This document shows positions 55,071 through 64,000 of a stretch of 64,000 nt of DNA, one piece after another. The position numbers and the translations under genes are program-made. The notes beneath the pieces were generated by a model. It made no database searches and was not told the origin of the DNA. It saw only the letters and a program-made list of their open reading frames with translations. Location: positions 24,589,023 to 24,653,022 of the forward strand of contig CAMZMU010000111.1 in the NCBI GenBank assembly GCA_947311845.1. Reading direction: 5' to 3'. Every line of letters starts with the position of its first letter. Within the stretch, counting starts at the first letter, position 1. Origin of the DNA: Poa pratensis. Lineage: Eukaryota; Streptophyta; Magnoliopsida; Poales; Poaceae.

Positions 55071-56163
55071 TTGGTCCCACGTTAAAGAAAGAGAAAGGTG
55101 GGTGTGTTTGTTTATTTTCAGCAAGGGCAAACGACACAAGAATTTAGAAAATCGCTTTGGCAAAGTTGTTTACTATATCATTGGCAACATCGAGATTTTT
55201 TTCACATTTAAATTCGAAAGTTGACTTTTTTCGAATTCTGCACTGTTCTAGATCTAGACACTGTTCTAGATCTAGATGTCAGATCTTGAAATTTGTTTTT
55301 TTTACACATGCCAAACGACATAAAAATTTGGAAAATCGCTTTGGCAAAGTTGTTTCCTATATCAGTGGCAACATCGGAGATTTTTTTCACATTTAAATTC
55401 GAGAGTTGACTTTTTTCGAATTCTACACTGTTCTAGATCTAGATCTCCGATCTAGATTTCAGATCTAGAAATTTGTCTTTTTTACACAGGCCAAACGACA
55501 CAAGAATTTGGAAAATCGATTTGGCAAAGTTGTTTCCTATATCATTAGCAACACCTGGAAATTTTTTCACATTTTCGAATTTTTCAAACTTGAAATTCGA
55601 ATTTGCACCGTTCGAATCTTAGATTCGAAATTCGAAAATCCAAACATTTTCCTAAAATTATTAAATGTATGACATATGGGTCCCTCATCGAATCATGACA
55701 CAGAAGCAATTAACCCTTTAATAAGGGCTTAAAGAGCCGTATCGGGCCTTCACGATTTGGGCCTGTCCATTTGTAGCCTCTGAGCTATTTCAACCAACGA
55801 TGTCGTTCTCCAGCTATTGGCATGAAAAGATGTAGTACCTGAGCTATTCGCCCCTGGTACCCAGGTGCCTGCATCCGCGTCTGCCTCAAAGACCTCAACC
55901 TTGCGAGTATGGTGGGTTGGAGTGAAAGCCGAGTATAGCCACTCCCGTCTAACCATGAACAACTTACCGTGCGACTCGACAAGGTGTCTGCAAGTCAGGA
56001 TGATATCGTACCTTCGGTTCGCACCCTCTTCACATTCAGACAACATACCATCGCCCGCCGATTCTAACCGGCTCTGCACATCCTGGTTGTCTTCGCCTAA
56101 TGCTTCATCATCCAACTCTTCCTCGCTGTCCTCGTCGCTCGACGCATCGATGTCGGTCGGCCC

Positions 56164-56548
56164 TGTTGGAAATAAGCACTTGTGTTCGTATACGAGTAGA
56201 GCTCCGAGTAGTATAGGAATTCGGTTTCCTAATCCTACCAGGTTAGCTGGTCCTCAGGTGCAATATATACGTGTGTAACACCCCTGTAATCTTTGTCAGA
56301 AAAAGAAAGAAAATTAGCAAGGCTCGATACGAGCCTCTGGCCAAATCGAGTTTCCTGTGTCGCGTGTGTCCAGCGATTGTGTGTACGTGAATTTAGCTAG
56401 CTGATCCATGCATTGAGGTGTGTGCTTGTGTGCTTAGCTTGGTACGTACGCGCGTATTGCCGGAGTTGTACCGAGGAGCTGTGCTACGTCCGTGTATCGT
56501 CGGAAAGTACTCGACGACTACGCCGTGAAGATCGGACCAAAGCTAACA
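56164..56548. mobile_element. Solo LTR (385 bp) in the third F-box gene
   Basis: It starts TGTTGGAAAT, ends AGCTAACA, and has GGCCC on both sides (56159-56163 and 56549-56553). No internal region remains. It differs from the solo LTR at 36241, so two separate families hit F-box copies. Confidence 0.9.
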
Positions 56549-56849
56549 GGCCCCGTCCACACTTCATCGGTCGTGTACGGCATAGCTGATAGCCTCGGCA
56601 CCCACGCTCCCCTCCCAGGCCGGCACAGGATTAGAGGACACCTCCAGATGTTGCATGTGACGGCAACGAGGTCGTCCGCGGTTGACCGCATGAGCACCTT
56701 GCGGATCTCGAACACCCCGGGGACCTTGCCGATGAGGGAGTCCAGCTCCGGGAGCGGTACGGTGGCGGCGGATCGGTGGTGCATGCAACGTAGGCGCACT
56801 GCGAAGGATACTGCGTCCCTGGCGGCCTGGGGAGAGAACTATGTAATGT

Positions 56850-57081
56850 ATAGCGCGTGCAGGCTTGCAGGCTTGCAGCAGAGTTCAGGTTCTATTCGAA
56901 ATCGGATCGGAAACGACCGATATCCGACTCCGTATCTGCTGACCGGAAGCCTGTCATCCCCGTGCCTGCGTCGACGGTTCAGAAGTCGCGGCACCTGCGT
57001 TTGAGCTGTTCGTATAGTAAGTGAGCCCTATTTTTCCTTTTCTGAACCTGACGTGCGCTTCGGTGCTCAACAGTCCACATG
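56850..57081. promoter_or_regulatory. Relic of the F-box pair's shared promoter
   Basis: TCGGAAACGACCGATATCCGACTC near 56910 and TCATCCCCGTGCCTGCGTCGACGG near 56957 match the order and spacing of words in 35370-35450. The plus-strand partner gene that would follow is absent. Confidence 0.5.
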
Positions 57082-57643
57082 TGGATGTGTTCGGTTCTAG
57101 AACGAGAGGGGATGGAACGGAATGGTTCCGTTCCGAGGTCATGGAACGGTTCCGACCCCGTGTTCGGTTAGGAAAAATTCGAGGAACGGAATGGTTCCGA
57201 CCCCGTGTTTGGTTAGGAGAAATTCGAGTAACGGAACCGTTCCGCATTGCTAAAAGTTTAGTAATAATAATTATTATTTTCCTAATCTGAGTGAACAATA
57301 ATAATTATTAGCAATAATTAATCAAGATTAGGAATAATTAATCAAGATTAGGAATAATTAATCAAGTTTAGCGATAATTAATCAAGATTAGGAATAATTA
57401 ATCAAGTTTAGCGATAATTAATCAAGTTTAGCGATAATTAATCAAGATTAGCGAGAGAGATGCCGAGCCGTTCCGCGCGATCCGGCCGATTTGGCCGGAC
57501 GAGTCGATCCCGCATATCCTAGGAATATTCCGTTCCGAGGAACCACTCCGTTCCATTCCTTTCGCCCAACCGAACACAGAAACGAGTCCTAGGGACGGAA
57601 CCGACCCGTTCCGTTCCTCCTAATTCCGGAACCGAACACACCC
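57082..57643. mobile_element. TIR element with GGAACGGAA arms (PIF/hAT-like MITE)
   Basis: The left end is GGATGTGTTCGGTTCTAGAACG and the right end CCGGAACCGAACACACCC, inverted repeats with mismatches. Inner arms have GGAATGGTTCCG-type words. TAA follows the right end, but I do not find it before the left end, so the target duplication is unproven. Confidence 0.6.
57313..57452. repeat. Seven tandem 20-bp units
   Basis: AATAATTAATCAAGATTAGG and the variant GATAATTAATCAAGTTTAGC alternate without gaps for 140 bp, in the middle of the element at 57082-57643. Confidence 0.92.
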
Positions 57644-58085
57644 TAAACCATTGTCTTGTAGATCCCCTTATTTTTAGGACTTTTTACATGTCATGAAATT
57701 TTGGGTCCTCGTGTAGGTCACTAGCCATTTGTTTTTAACGTATACCTGTGATCTTGTAACAGAGCAATGTGCAGATCATGTTACAAGATCCATGCTCGTG
57801 TAGCGGGACGAACGTTCCGTTTTGGAATGATCATACAAGTTAAGTGTGGTATTTGCCAGCGGTTTTCTCGATTCAAAGATCATTCAACGACTGATCAATT
57901 TTCCTTCTTTTCAGAATTTCACCCTGAACCTAAAGCAGGGGCGCATCTTCTGGGTGGTTATTGGATCCTTGGCGATCTAAACCGAATGCAGTCCGCATGC
58001 AGTTTGATCTGCCGATGACCCTCTCTGTCCAGCTGCTGGCTGCCTAGCTTGACTGCTTGCCTGTTGTTGGTTCACCGAGATCGAT
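57644..58085. other. Intergenic DNA without recognisable features
   Basis: Mixed composition. No supported gene or repeat lies between the TIR element and the Harbinger element. Confidence 0.5.
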
Positions 58086-58088
58086 TCA

Positions 58089-60734
58089 CGGCCCTTTTGT
58101 TTCGGCTTCTTGTGGCTTTCCACCGAAAAAAGCAGCTTCAGGGAGCCAAAAGAGTCGGCGGTGCGTCTGGCTTTTCCAAAAGCAGGCCGTTTCCCTTCAG
58201 ACCGAAAAAAGCACTTGAAGAGGTGCTTCCCGAGCTTCCCTACTCGCTTCTCGAAGGGGCATTCGGATTAGGTCATTTTCTTGCCCGTAATTACGAAAAA
58301 ACTGCCACCGGGGAACCCACCCGAGCGAGCGAACCCACCCCTCGAGCGTACCCCTTCGTTTCATTTTCCTGGCAGCCGACCGTGAGCGACAGGAGAGGAT
58401 AGGGTTCCTCTCACCCGACCCAGCGCCGCCACCACGACCCTGCCGCCCCCGCTCCCCGCCGCCGACCGGCACACCACCCCGCCGCCCCACCCGCTCCCTG
58501 CCGCCCCCGTTCCCCTCCTTCCTGGACGCCGCCGACAGCTCCGACGCCCCCGGTCCGCGCCTCCGTCGACCAAGCTCTCCGTGCACCACCCCGCGGCACC
58601 ACCTCGCCGGCCCCGCCTCCGTCCATCTAGGTGAGGACGATCCCGGCCATTCTTCCCCTTTTTTCAACTCGCCTATATGAACAAGCTCACTGTTAGTGTT
58701 TAGATGGATATTGCTGTGAATAAATGGATTAAATGGATTAGATTAGATTTGCTGTGAATAAATGGATTAGATGGATATTTCTGTGAATAAATTGAACTCG
58801 CCTATATGAACAAGCTCACTGTTAGTGTTTAGATGCTTGCATGAACCATCCCGGATATTGTTGTGAACTATTTGTGAACCGATGGACCATTAGGTGTACT
58901 GTTTGTTTGGTCTTTGTTGTAGACTATTTGTTATCATTCGCTACCTTCCATGAACCATTATATGTGTTGTTTGTTATCATTTGCTACCTTCTATGAACCA
59001 TTATATGTGCTGTTTGTTATCATTTGCCACAATCCTTGAATTATATTATGTGATGTTTCTTATCAGTTGCTACCTTCCTTAGCTATGTCATGTCAATTTT
59101 TTTGACGTGTTCTTATATGACATTTGTAGGATGGATGGTGGTGGCGACAATGGAAGTGATGAAGAAAGGATTCGACACCTCCTCGGAGTTGCTCATGACA
59201 TGGCTGTGTTGGGCTACCTTGGTAATCTCTATTCTGAGAAGTATTTGAATAAGGCACCTAGGAGGATTCCTCAACAAACTGGGAATGAATTGGTGCATGA
59301 ACAACTTGATGATAGAAAAAGATGCTACAAAATGTTTAGAATGTATCCTGATGTGTTTCATAAAATTGCACAACCTCCTAATTAGCAACTATGGGTTAAT
59401 TTCAACTAGAGACATGGGATCTGTGGAATGTCTAGGGATGTTTCTATGGACTGTTGGAGCACCTCAATCATTTACCCAAGTCCAGAACCATTTCAGTCGG
59501 TCTCTTGAAACAGTTCATAGAAAGTTCCATATGGTGTTGAATTGTTTGTACATAATGGGTAAAGATACCATAAAACCAAGGGATCGAACTTTCAGGGATG
59601 TGCATCCAAGACTTCAAGATGCACGTTTTTTCCCTCATTTCAAAGGTGCCATTGGCGCCATTGATGGCTCACACATCCCTGTCGAAGTTGCAAAAGAAGA
59701 AGAGGTCAACCACACAGGAAGACATGGGTACACGTCACAAAATCTGTTAGCGATATGTGACTTTGATCTCAGATTCACATTTGTGGTTGGTGGATGGCCA
59801 GGTTCGGTACATGATAACCGCATTCTGCAACACACCATGGAGAAGTATCCACTTGAGTTCCCAACCCCTCCTGATGGTACTACTCTATTTTTCATTTTAC
59901 ACATGTGTTTCCATGCATTATTGGTTTCATATTTCATAAATCTGTTCTCTTATGCGTAGGTACATACTATCTTGTTGATTCTGGTTATCCAAACAGAAAG
60001 GGATTCCTAGCTCCCTACGAAAACAATACCTACCATATTCCGGATTTCCGTCGAGAAGGGCCGCCAACCAAGAAGGAAGAAATTTTCAACCAGGCCCACT
60101 CATCGTTGCGAAATTGCATCGAGCGCATCTTTGGGATCTTGAAAAATAAGTGGCGCATTTTGAAGGGCATCCCTCATTTCGACTTGGTTACACAGAAGAG
60201 AATTATTATTGCTTGTTGTGTGCTTCACAATTTCATTAGAGACTCCAACTTGCGCGATAAGCAATTTGATGGATGTGATGCAGATGAGGATTACATGCCC
60301 AAGGTCCAGAGGCAAGCAATTACCTTGCCTAGTGATCGTGTGTCGGGTGAACTACATACAAGAGGCATGAACGGAACACGTGACGACATTGCCAACACGT
60401 TGTTCATTTCTAGACAACGTAGGAACTAAGAGTTAACTGAGTTAGCTAGTATAATGTAGTGGAAATGTATTTTGGACAACTATATATTCGTGATGCTTAT
60501 GTTATGACAATTGTATGGATATGAAGTTTGAGTTGAATTTTAGATGCATATGCTATTTATTACACGTGAAATAGCAACAATACGACTTTTCATTAATATA
60601 AAGGACGTTTCAGACAATTTCACAATCTACAGTCAGGCAGCTGGTTTGCCAAAGACCTCTACTCAGAATAGCAACTTCTCCTGGACAAAATCTTTTCTGC
60701 ACAACACCCACAGCCAGCCCAAACAAAAGGGCCC
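58089..60734 (+). mobile_element. PIF/Harbinger element with transposase (2646 bp)
   Basis: The ends are CGGCCCTTTTGTTTCGGCT at the left and AGCCCAAACAAAAGGGCCC at the right. TCA flanks both sides (58086-58088 and 60735-60737). The inside has a GC-rich leader (58380-58630), a probable leader intron (donor GTGAGG at 58631, acceptor TTGTAG at 59129) and one transposase gene. The second protein usually encoded by PIF elements (Myb/SANT-like) is not visible, so this copy may need one in trans. Confidence 0.85.
59131..60429 (+). CDS. PIF/Harbinger DDE transposase, two exons, one frame break
   Basis: The enzyme cuts and pastes the element. ATG 59131 lies two bases after a 3' splice site. Exon 1 ends at 59876 and exon 2 runs 59960-60429 (TAA), joined by GT..AG in phase 1. 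The DDE_Tnp_4 signature is complete: D in G-A-I-D-G-S-H-I (59662), D in W-P-G-S-V-H-D (59813) and E in N-C-I-E-R-I-F-G (60121). Y-L-V-D-S-G-Y-P-N follows the intron. Near 59361-59366 one extra base (A-run) breaks the N-terminal part (up to F-H-K) from the rest. If the extra base is real, the ATG-initiated product ends at 59385. The protein would otherwise be about 400 residues, normal for the family. Confidence 0.88.
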
Positions 60735-60737
60735 TCA

Positions 60738-62580
60738 ATGCATTAGCAAATGGCAATGAATGGTGGTCGCTCGAAGGAGAGTAACGAGGTTACCGTGCGC
60801 CTTGAAGAGCAAAGCGCCAAGTCTTTCTTAGTGGGCCGAAATTAGCTTTTAAAAAAAGATATTCAAAACAGAGCCCAAAGCATGAAAGCCTTTTTTGGTC
60901 AACAACACATAAGTTTTACTATGATTTTCACTTATAGATGTCTAAAAAATGGTATAAATAAATATTAATAAAAATAGTTTACAAGTCGAACTGTAACAAT
61001 GCTATTTAGACAACTCAATTCATACTCGTCTGAAGTAATTACATGTTTAATGTCACGCGAGACATTTTTGTTTTAGAAACTGCCAGGGGACATGCATACA
61101 CACCATGTGATAAATATTACACTACATAGGAGCATATAAAATAACAAAATTTACATATACAAACATACCAGAATACACACGCGTTTTATATTTATTAGTG
61201 ATTGCGCTAAGCAATGTTGTTTCAATACCATGTCTAGAGCATGCACAATGTTAAATTTTGACTTGCTAGACAATTCTGACCATGAAGGAGTAAACAATAA
61301 TGTCATTCGTTCATTTCATACTCTAACATTCTTTACAAAATATGATTTACTTAAAAGCAAACTAGAAACCGCTATTGAGATTTTTTAAGATCATAATCAT
61401 TGTAGATATTTACGATAAGTATGTATAAATTATACATATTATGCATTCTAAAAAAATAGTACAAGAACAAAATCTTTTCTACCAAATACAATTTAGTATC
61501 TTCCAATGATATTTGGTACAAACAAAAAACACACCAACTAATGCTTCATAGCATTGCAAAGTTATATGGTTAAAACTATACATACAAATAAAAAAATTAT
61601 ACCTACCACTAAGATCTGGATAAGTATTTAAGTTTAGTAAAAAATGTATTTATTTTAATTCACCTAGGGCCCCAATTTTCATTGAAGCGGCTATGCTTGG
61701 ATAAAACTTCGCCTTGTACTCGCTCGGAAAGAACCCACACATTATATAGATCCATGAGACCATATCGTCCACATATGGATCACGATCTCCGATGAGTCTC
61801 TATCCCTGTCTCAATCGCCGGATCATGATCGGCCACGCGTGTATACCTCTCCAGATCGAGATGAAACTGTTACTTCAGTTGCTGGCAGGTAGGAAATACG
61901 GTTAGCATGTGGGCCTCGGTGTGGGTTTGTAAGGGTCGCTGGCCGTTGCCCTCTCCACAGGTTCATACCAATCGGCGCATTATTTTTCTTTTGCATATAG
62001 AACAAACTTAATTAAAAGATTGCACTGGGTGTCGGCTGGGTGGAGGTAGTACCCGATCGGCCACCCCTTCGGCCGTTAACAATACCGTTCTTTCATTTTT
62101 CATTTCTACAAATCTTAGAACAAATACATACATTTTATAAATAAGGTAATAATAGAAAAAATGTATTATTTTAAACATGAATATTTACATATACATAAAT
62201 ATGAAAAAAAGAGTTAATCCATTATGAAGTCGTGTTTGCTATGTGTGATTACAAATGTTCATATGGATAAAAATATATATTAATGGTATGAAAACAATAC
62301 AACACACCTTGTGCTTAGTTAACTGAGATTTAGTGATGTAATTTAAATCTCACTTACAACTCACGTGCATCTCAGAGGCTAGCGAATCACGACGCAAATC
62401 CAACTAGCTAAGTAGTTTTTTCTCACTCACAACCCACAGGTAACAACATAAATCTTAGTTGAAACACATATAGAACTCATAGGAGAACATGAATCATGAC
62501 ACAATCCAACAGTGCGGGACTTGACTGAGATTTAGCCAAGTCATAGTCGACCGTGGATTAGCAGAACCTAAGAAATGGAG
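60738..62580. other. AT-rich intergenic DNA without recognisable features
   Basis: Low-complexity AT-rich sequence throughout. Short open frames are not supported by composition or homology. Confidence 0.5.
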
Positions 62581-63360
62581 GCACGCCTGCAGGCTTCCCG
62601 TGAATGTTCAGGTCCTATTCGTAGCGAAAAAAAATCAGATTGCATCTTCCCCGACCCTTCCTAAGAGGCGGCCATGGCGGCAACCACTTAGCGGGTCCCT
62701 ACCCCCTCCGTTCGTCGTTCCGTTGACGGCAGGGGAAGGGGACCTAGGTGCTTCGACTTTGGCGAGTTGGTTGGGTTGGCCTAGATTTGCCCACGGGCGT
62801 CGCATCGGTGGTGGGGATGGCGCCATGTCGGAATAAGGTGCCCCTGCTTCTCATCTAGCTTGGCGGTGCTCTAATCGGCGGTGTCTTGGAGCAGGTGGCT
62901 TGGTCTTCTTGTCGTTCCTCAGATCTGGCGAGAATAGTTTGTCGGTGTTTCACTTGCGTTTGCGTCATCGTTGGCGGCCATCATGAGGCGGATGCTCTGG
63001 AATAAGGATGTTGGCCTGAAGATGTGCATCTGATGTTCTTCCACGACTTTGTTGTTGGGATGCGAGAGATCCTGATCCACGGGGATGTTCCCGGTCGACG
63101 TGCCACACCGACATGTTCCTCGCTACTTGTGACGAGTATGTTCATCGACTCACAAAATCTCATCGCCATTGGTACGTTTTTTTTTTTGGATCTGCCAATG
63201 GTGGAGACTCAGCGTCTCTTCCGACGTGCGCCTCGGCGGCGCTGGAGTTAGGGGGGCCACCGCTGGATTCGGTGTGTGCAATGAACGCTAAGGATGGTTA
63301 TGCATTTTTCTATCCTTTAGTGTCTTATCTACAAAGTTTCGGGACATCTGTTTTCCTTTG
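62581..63360. other. GC-richer segment resembling a LINE-type leader
   Basis: AGGCGGCCATGGCGGCAACC, GATCTGGCGAGAATAG and a G/T-rich run of non-coding character resemble 5' regions of grass retroposons. The T-run at 63178-63188 interrupts it. No boundary or target duplication was found. Confidence 0.3.
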
Positions 63361-63768
63361 ATCTGTTTTTCTAGTTTCACGTGAACACGTAACTTGGTTT
63401 TCTATTAACGAGAAATACGTTGGCCGTGACGATCCGGATGGAGACTTTGCTTTTTCAAAGACCTTCCCGAGCTTGCGTAGACAGTTGAGGCCTCGCGCCT
63501 CAAGCGTTTGAGGTGCTGGTACGCGCATGCGTCCAAAACAGAAGTATCGCTGGAGCTGACAAGATCCGGTGCTGAACTGTCCACCCGCGCCAATGATTTC
63601 GCAATCCACCCGCCAAATTCACTGCGGCGACCGAGGTTTAAAGGTAGCTCACGAGCTCCCCGTGTTGGACTCGGAACCACCCAACAGCGCGCGCGCGGGC
63701 GTTACGCACCCAACTACCACCACCCACCGGCCCCATCCCTCGTTAGCTAGCTGGGCCGCATTTTTCGT

Positions 63769-64000
63769 ACTCCCTCCGGTCCAAAAAAAAAAGATTCGCG
63801 ACGGTTATTTTGCAAAAACCCCCCTATGTTTTTCTACCTCAACCCGCACTCCCCGCCCTCAGGTCAACTCGCTTCACCGCCGCTCAACCCGCACTCAGCC
63901 TCTCGCTCCACCCGCATCTCCCCACCACCGCCGCTCCCCACCACCGCCCTCTCCCTCTCGCATCCCTCCCGCTCCGACGCCTGCCGGAGCGACTCCGCCG
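63769..64000. other. Stowaway left end followed by a GC-rich leader-like region
   Basis: TACTCCCTCCGGTCC followed by an A-run at 63783-63792 is a canonical Stowaway left terminus. No right end is found before the GC-rich DNA begins (about 63840). That DNA is C-rich with CCGCCG and CACCACCGCC words, like a grass 5' UTR, and a gene could begin just beyond the window. Confidence 0.45.

Larger units (their letters stand above)
51231..55853. mobile_element. Mutator-like element with long repeat-filled inverted ends
   Basis: The terminal sequences are GGGCCAATAACTCAGATACTAC at the left and, read inward on the minus strand at the right, GGGCGAATAGCTCAGGTACTAC. Inverted similarity continues for roughly 800 bp on each side, including GGGTTAATTGCTTCTGTG near 51387 and 55716. 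It also includes several tandem units of about 165-180 bp with TCTAGATCTGACATC and GCAAAGTTGTTTCCTATATCA (or their reverse). The 4623-bp element has no recognisable transposase and is non-autonomous. A GC-rich segment inside (54290-55070) may be captured host DNA. Confidence 0.85.
51007..56799 (-). pseudogene. Third F-box/DUF295 gene, truncated and twice interrupted
   Basis: Read on the minus strand: 56799-56554 carries P-L-P-E-L-D-S-L-I-G-K-V and C-R-P-G-R-G-A-W. After a solo LTR, 56163-55863 carries the acidic part and the L-V-E-S-H-G-K-L-F-M-V and K-V-E-V-F-E-A-D segments. After a Mutator-like element, 51230-51007 carries the C-terminus with V-Y-F-P-D-T-N-D-V-F-D-M. The F-box itself and about 110 N-terminal residues are missing. 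About 60 residues between S-A-M-P-Y and T-D-I-D, present in both relatives, were also lost in frame before the LTR arrived. Both insertion joints restore a continuous frame. The leader-like sequence beyond the 5' end (56895-56985) resembles the shared promoter at 35216-35476, so the copy derives from a head-to-head pair. Confidence 0.88.

Noticed and set aside
57082..57643. Firm superfamily call for the GGAACGGAA element
   Set aside because: TAA follows the right end, but no equal triplet or 8-9 bp word is found before the left end.

Overview
The window is nuclear DNA from a grass (Poaceae), most likely a pooid cereal or forage grass. The evidence is spliced genes with GC-rich first exons and GT..AG introns, Stowaway MITE ends of the CTCCCTCCG type, and grass-style Copia, CACTA, PIF/Harbinger, Mutator and LINE elements nested inside one another. 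Only a few host genes are present; most of the sequence is transposons and gene debris. I saw no tRNA, rRNA, CRISPR array or organelle insert.

Layout. 1-13270: the last LRR exon of an NLR resistance gene, broken first by a PIF/Harbinger-like element (right end at 837) and then by a complete, young Ty1-copia element (882-12872, TSD TCGTC). The copia carries an extra, apparently spliced gene between pol and the 3' LTR. 13383-16508: four small DNA elements. 16945-22220: a 12-exon ubiquitin-specific protease gene of the UBP23 type, readable end to end but with three single-base deletions. 22.6-25.9 kb: scrambled, repeated pieces of that same gene. 26635-26826: a small possible gene on the minus strand. 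27.2-33.9 kb: repeats and unassigned GC-rich fragments.

33959-37341: two F-box/DUF295 genes head to head across a 261-bp spacer. The minus gene is intact; the plus gene is split by a 534-bp solo LTR. 38.4-43.1 kb: a second, rearranged copy of the UBP23-like gene, interrupted by a 5'-truncated LINE (19-bp TSD) and a Copia fragment. 46923-48370: a short CACTA element. 49306-50915: two retroposons with clear TSDs. 51007-56799: a third F-box/DUF295 gene broken by a 4.6-kb Mutator-like element (9-bp TSD) and a 385-bp solo LTR. 58089-60734: a PIF/Harbinger element with transposase. The right edge starts a Stowaway end and GC-rich DNA that may precede another gene.

The most unusual signal is in the copia element. 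Dozens of near-palindromic CGGAWWWTCCG motifs fill both LTRs and recur in two clusters of four around the putative promoter and intron of the extra gene. This is compatible with a self-encoded DNA-binding regulator acting on the element's own promoters. That role is inference; the motif distribution and gene structure are visible in the sequence. For five insertions (copia, LINE, two solo LTRs, Mutator) the target-site duplications show the pre-insertion host sequence directly, and in the four that hit open reading frames the host frame is continuous.
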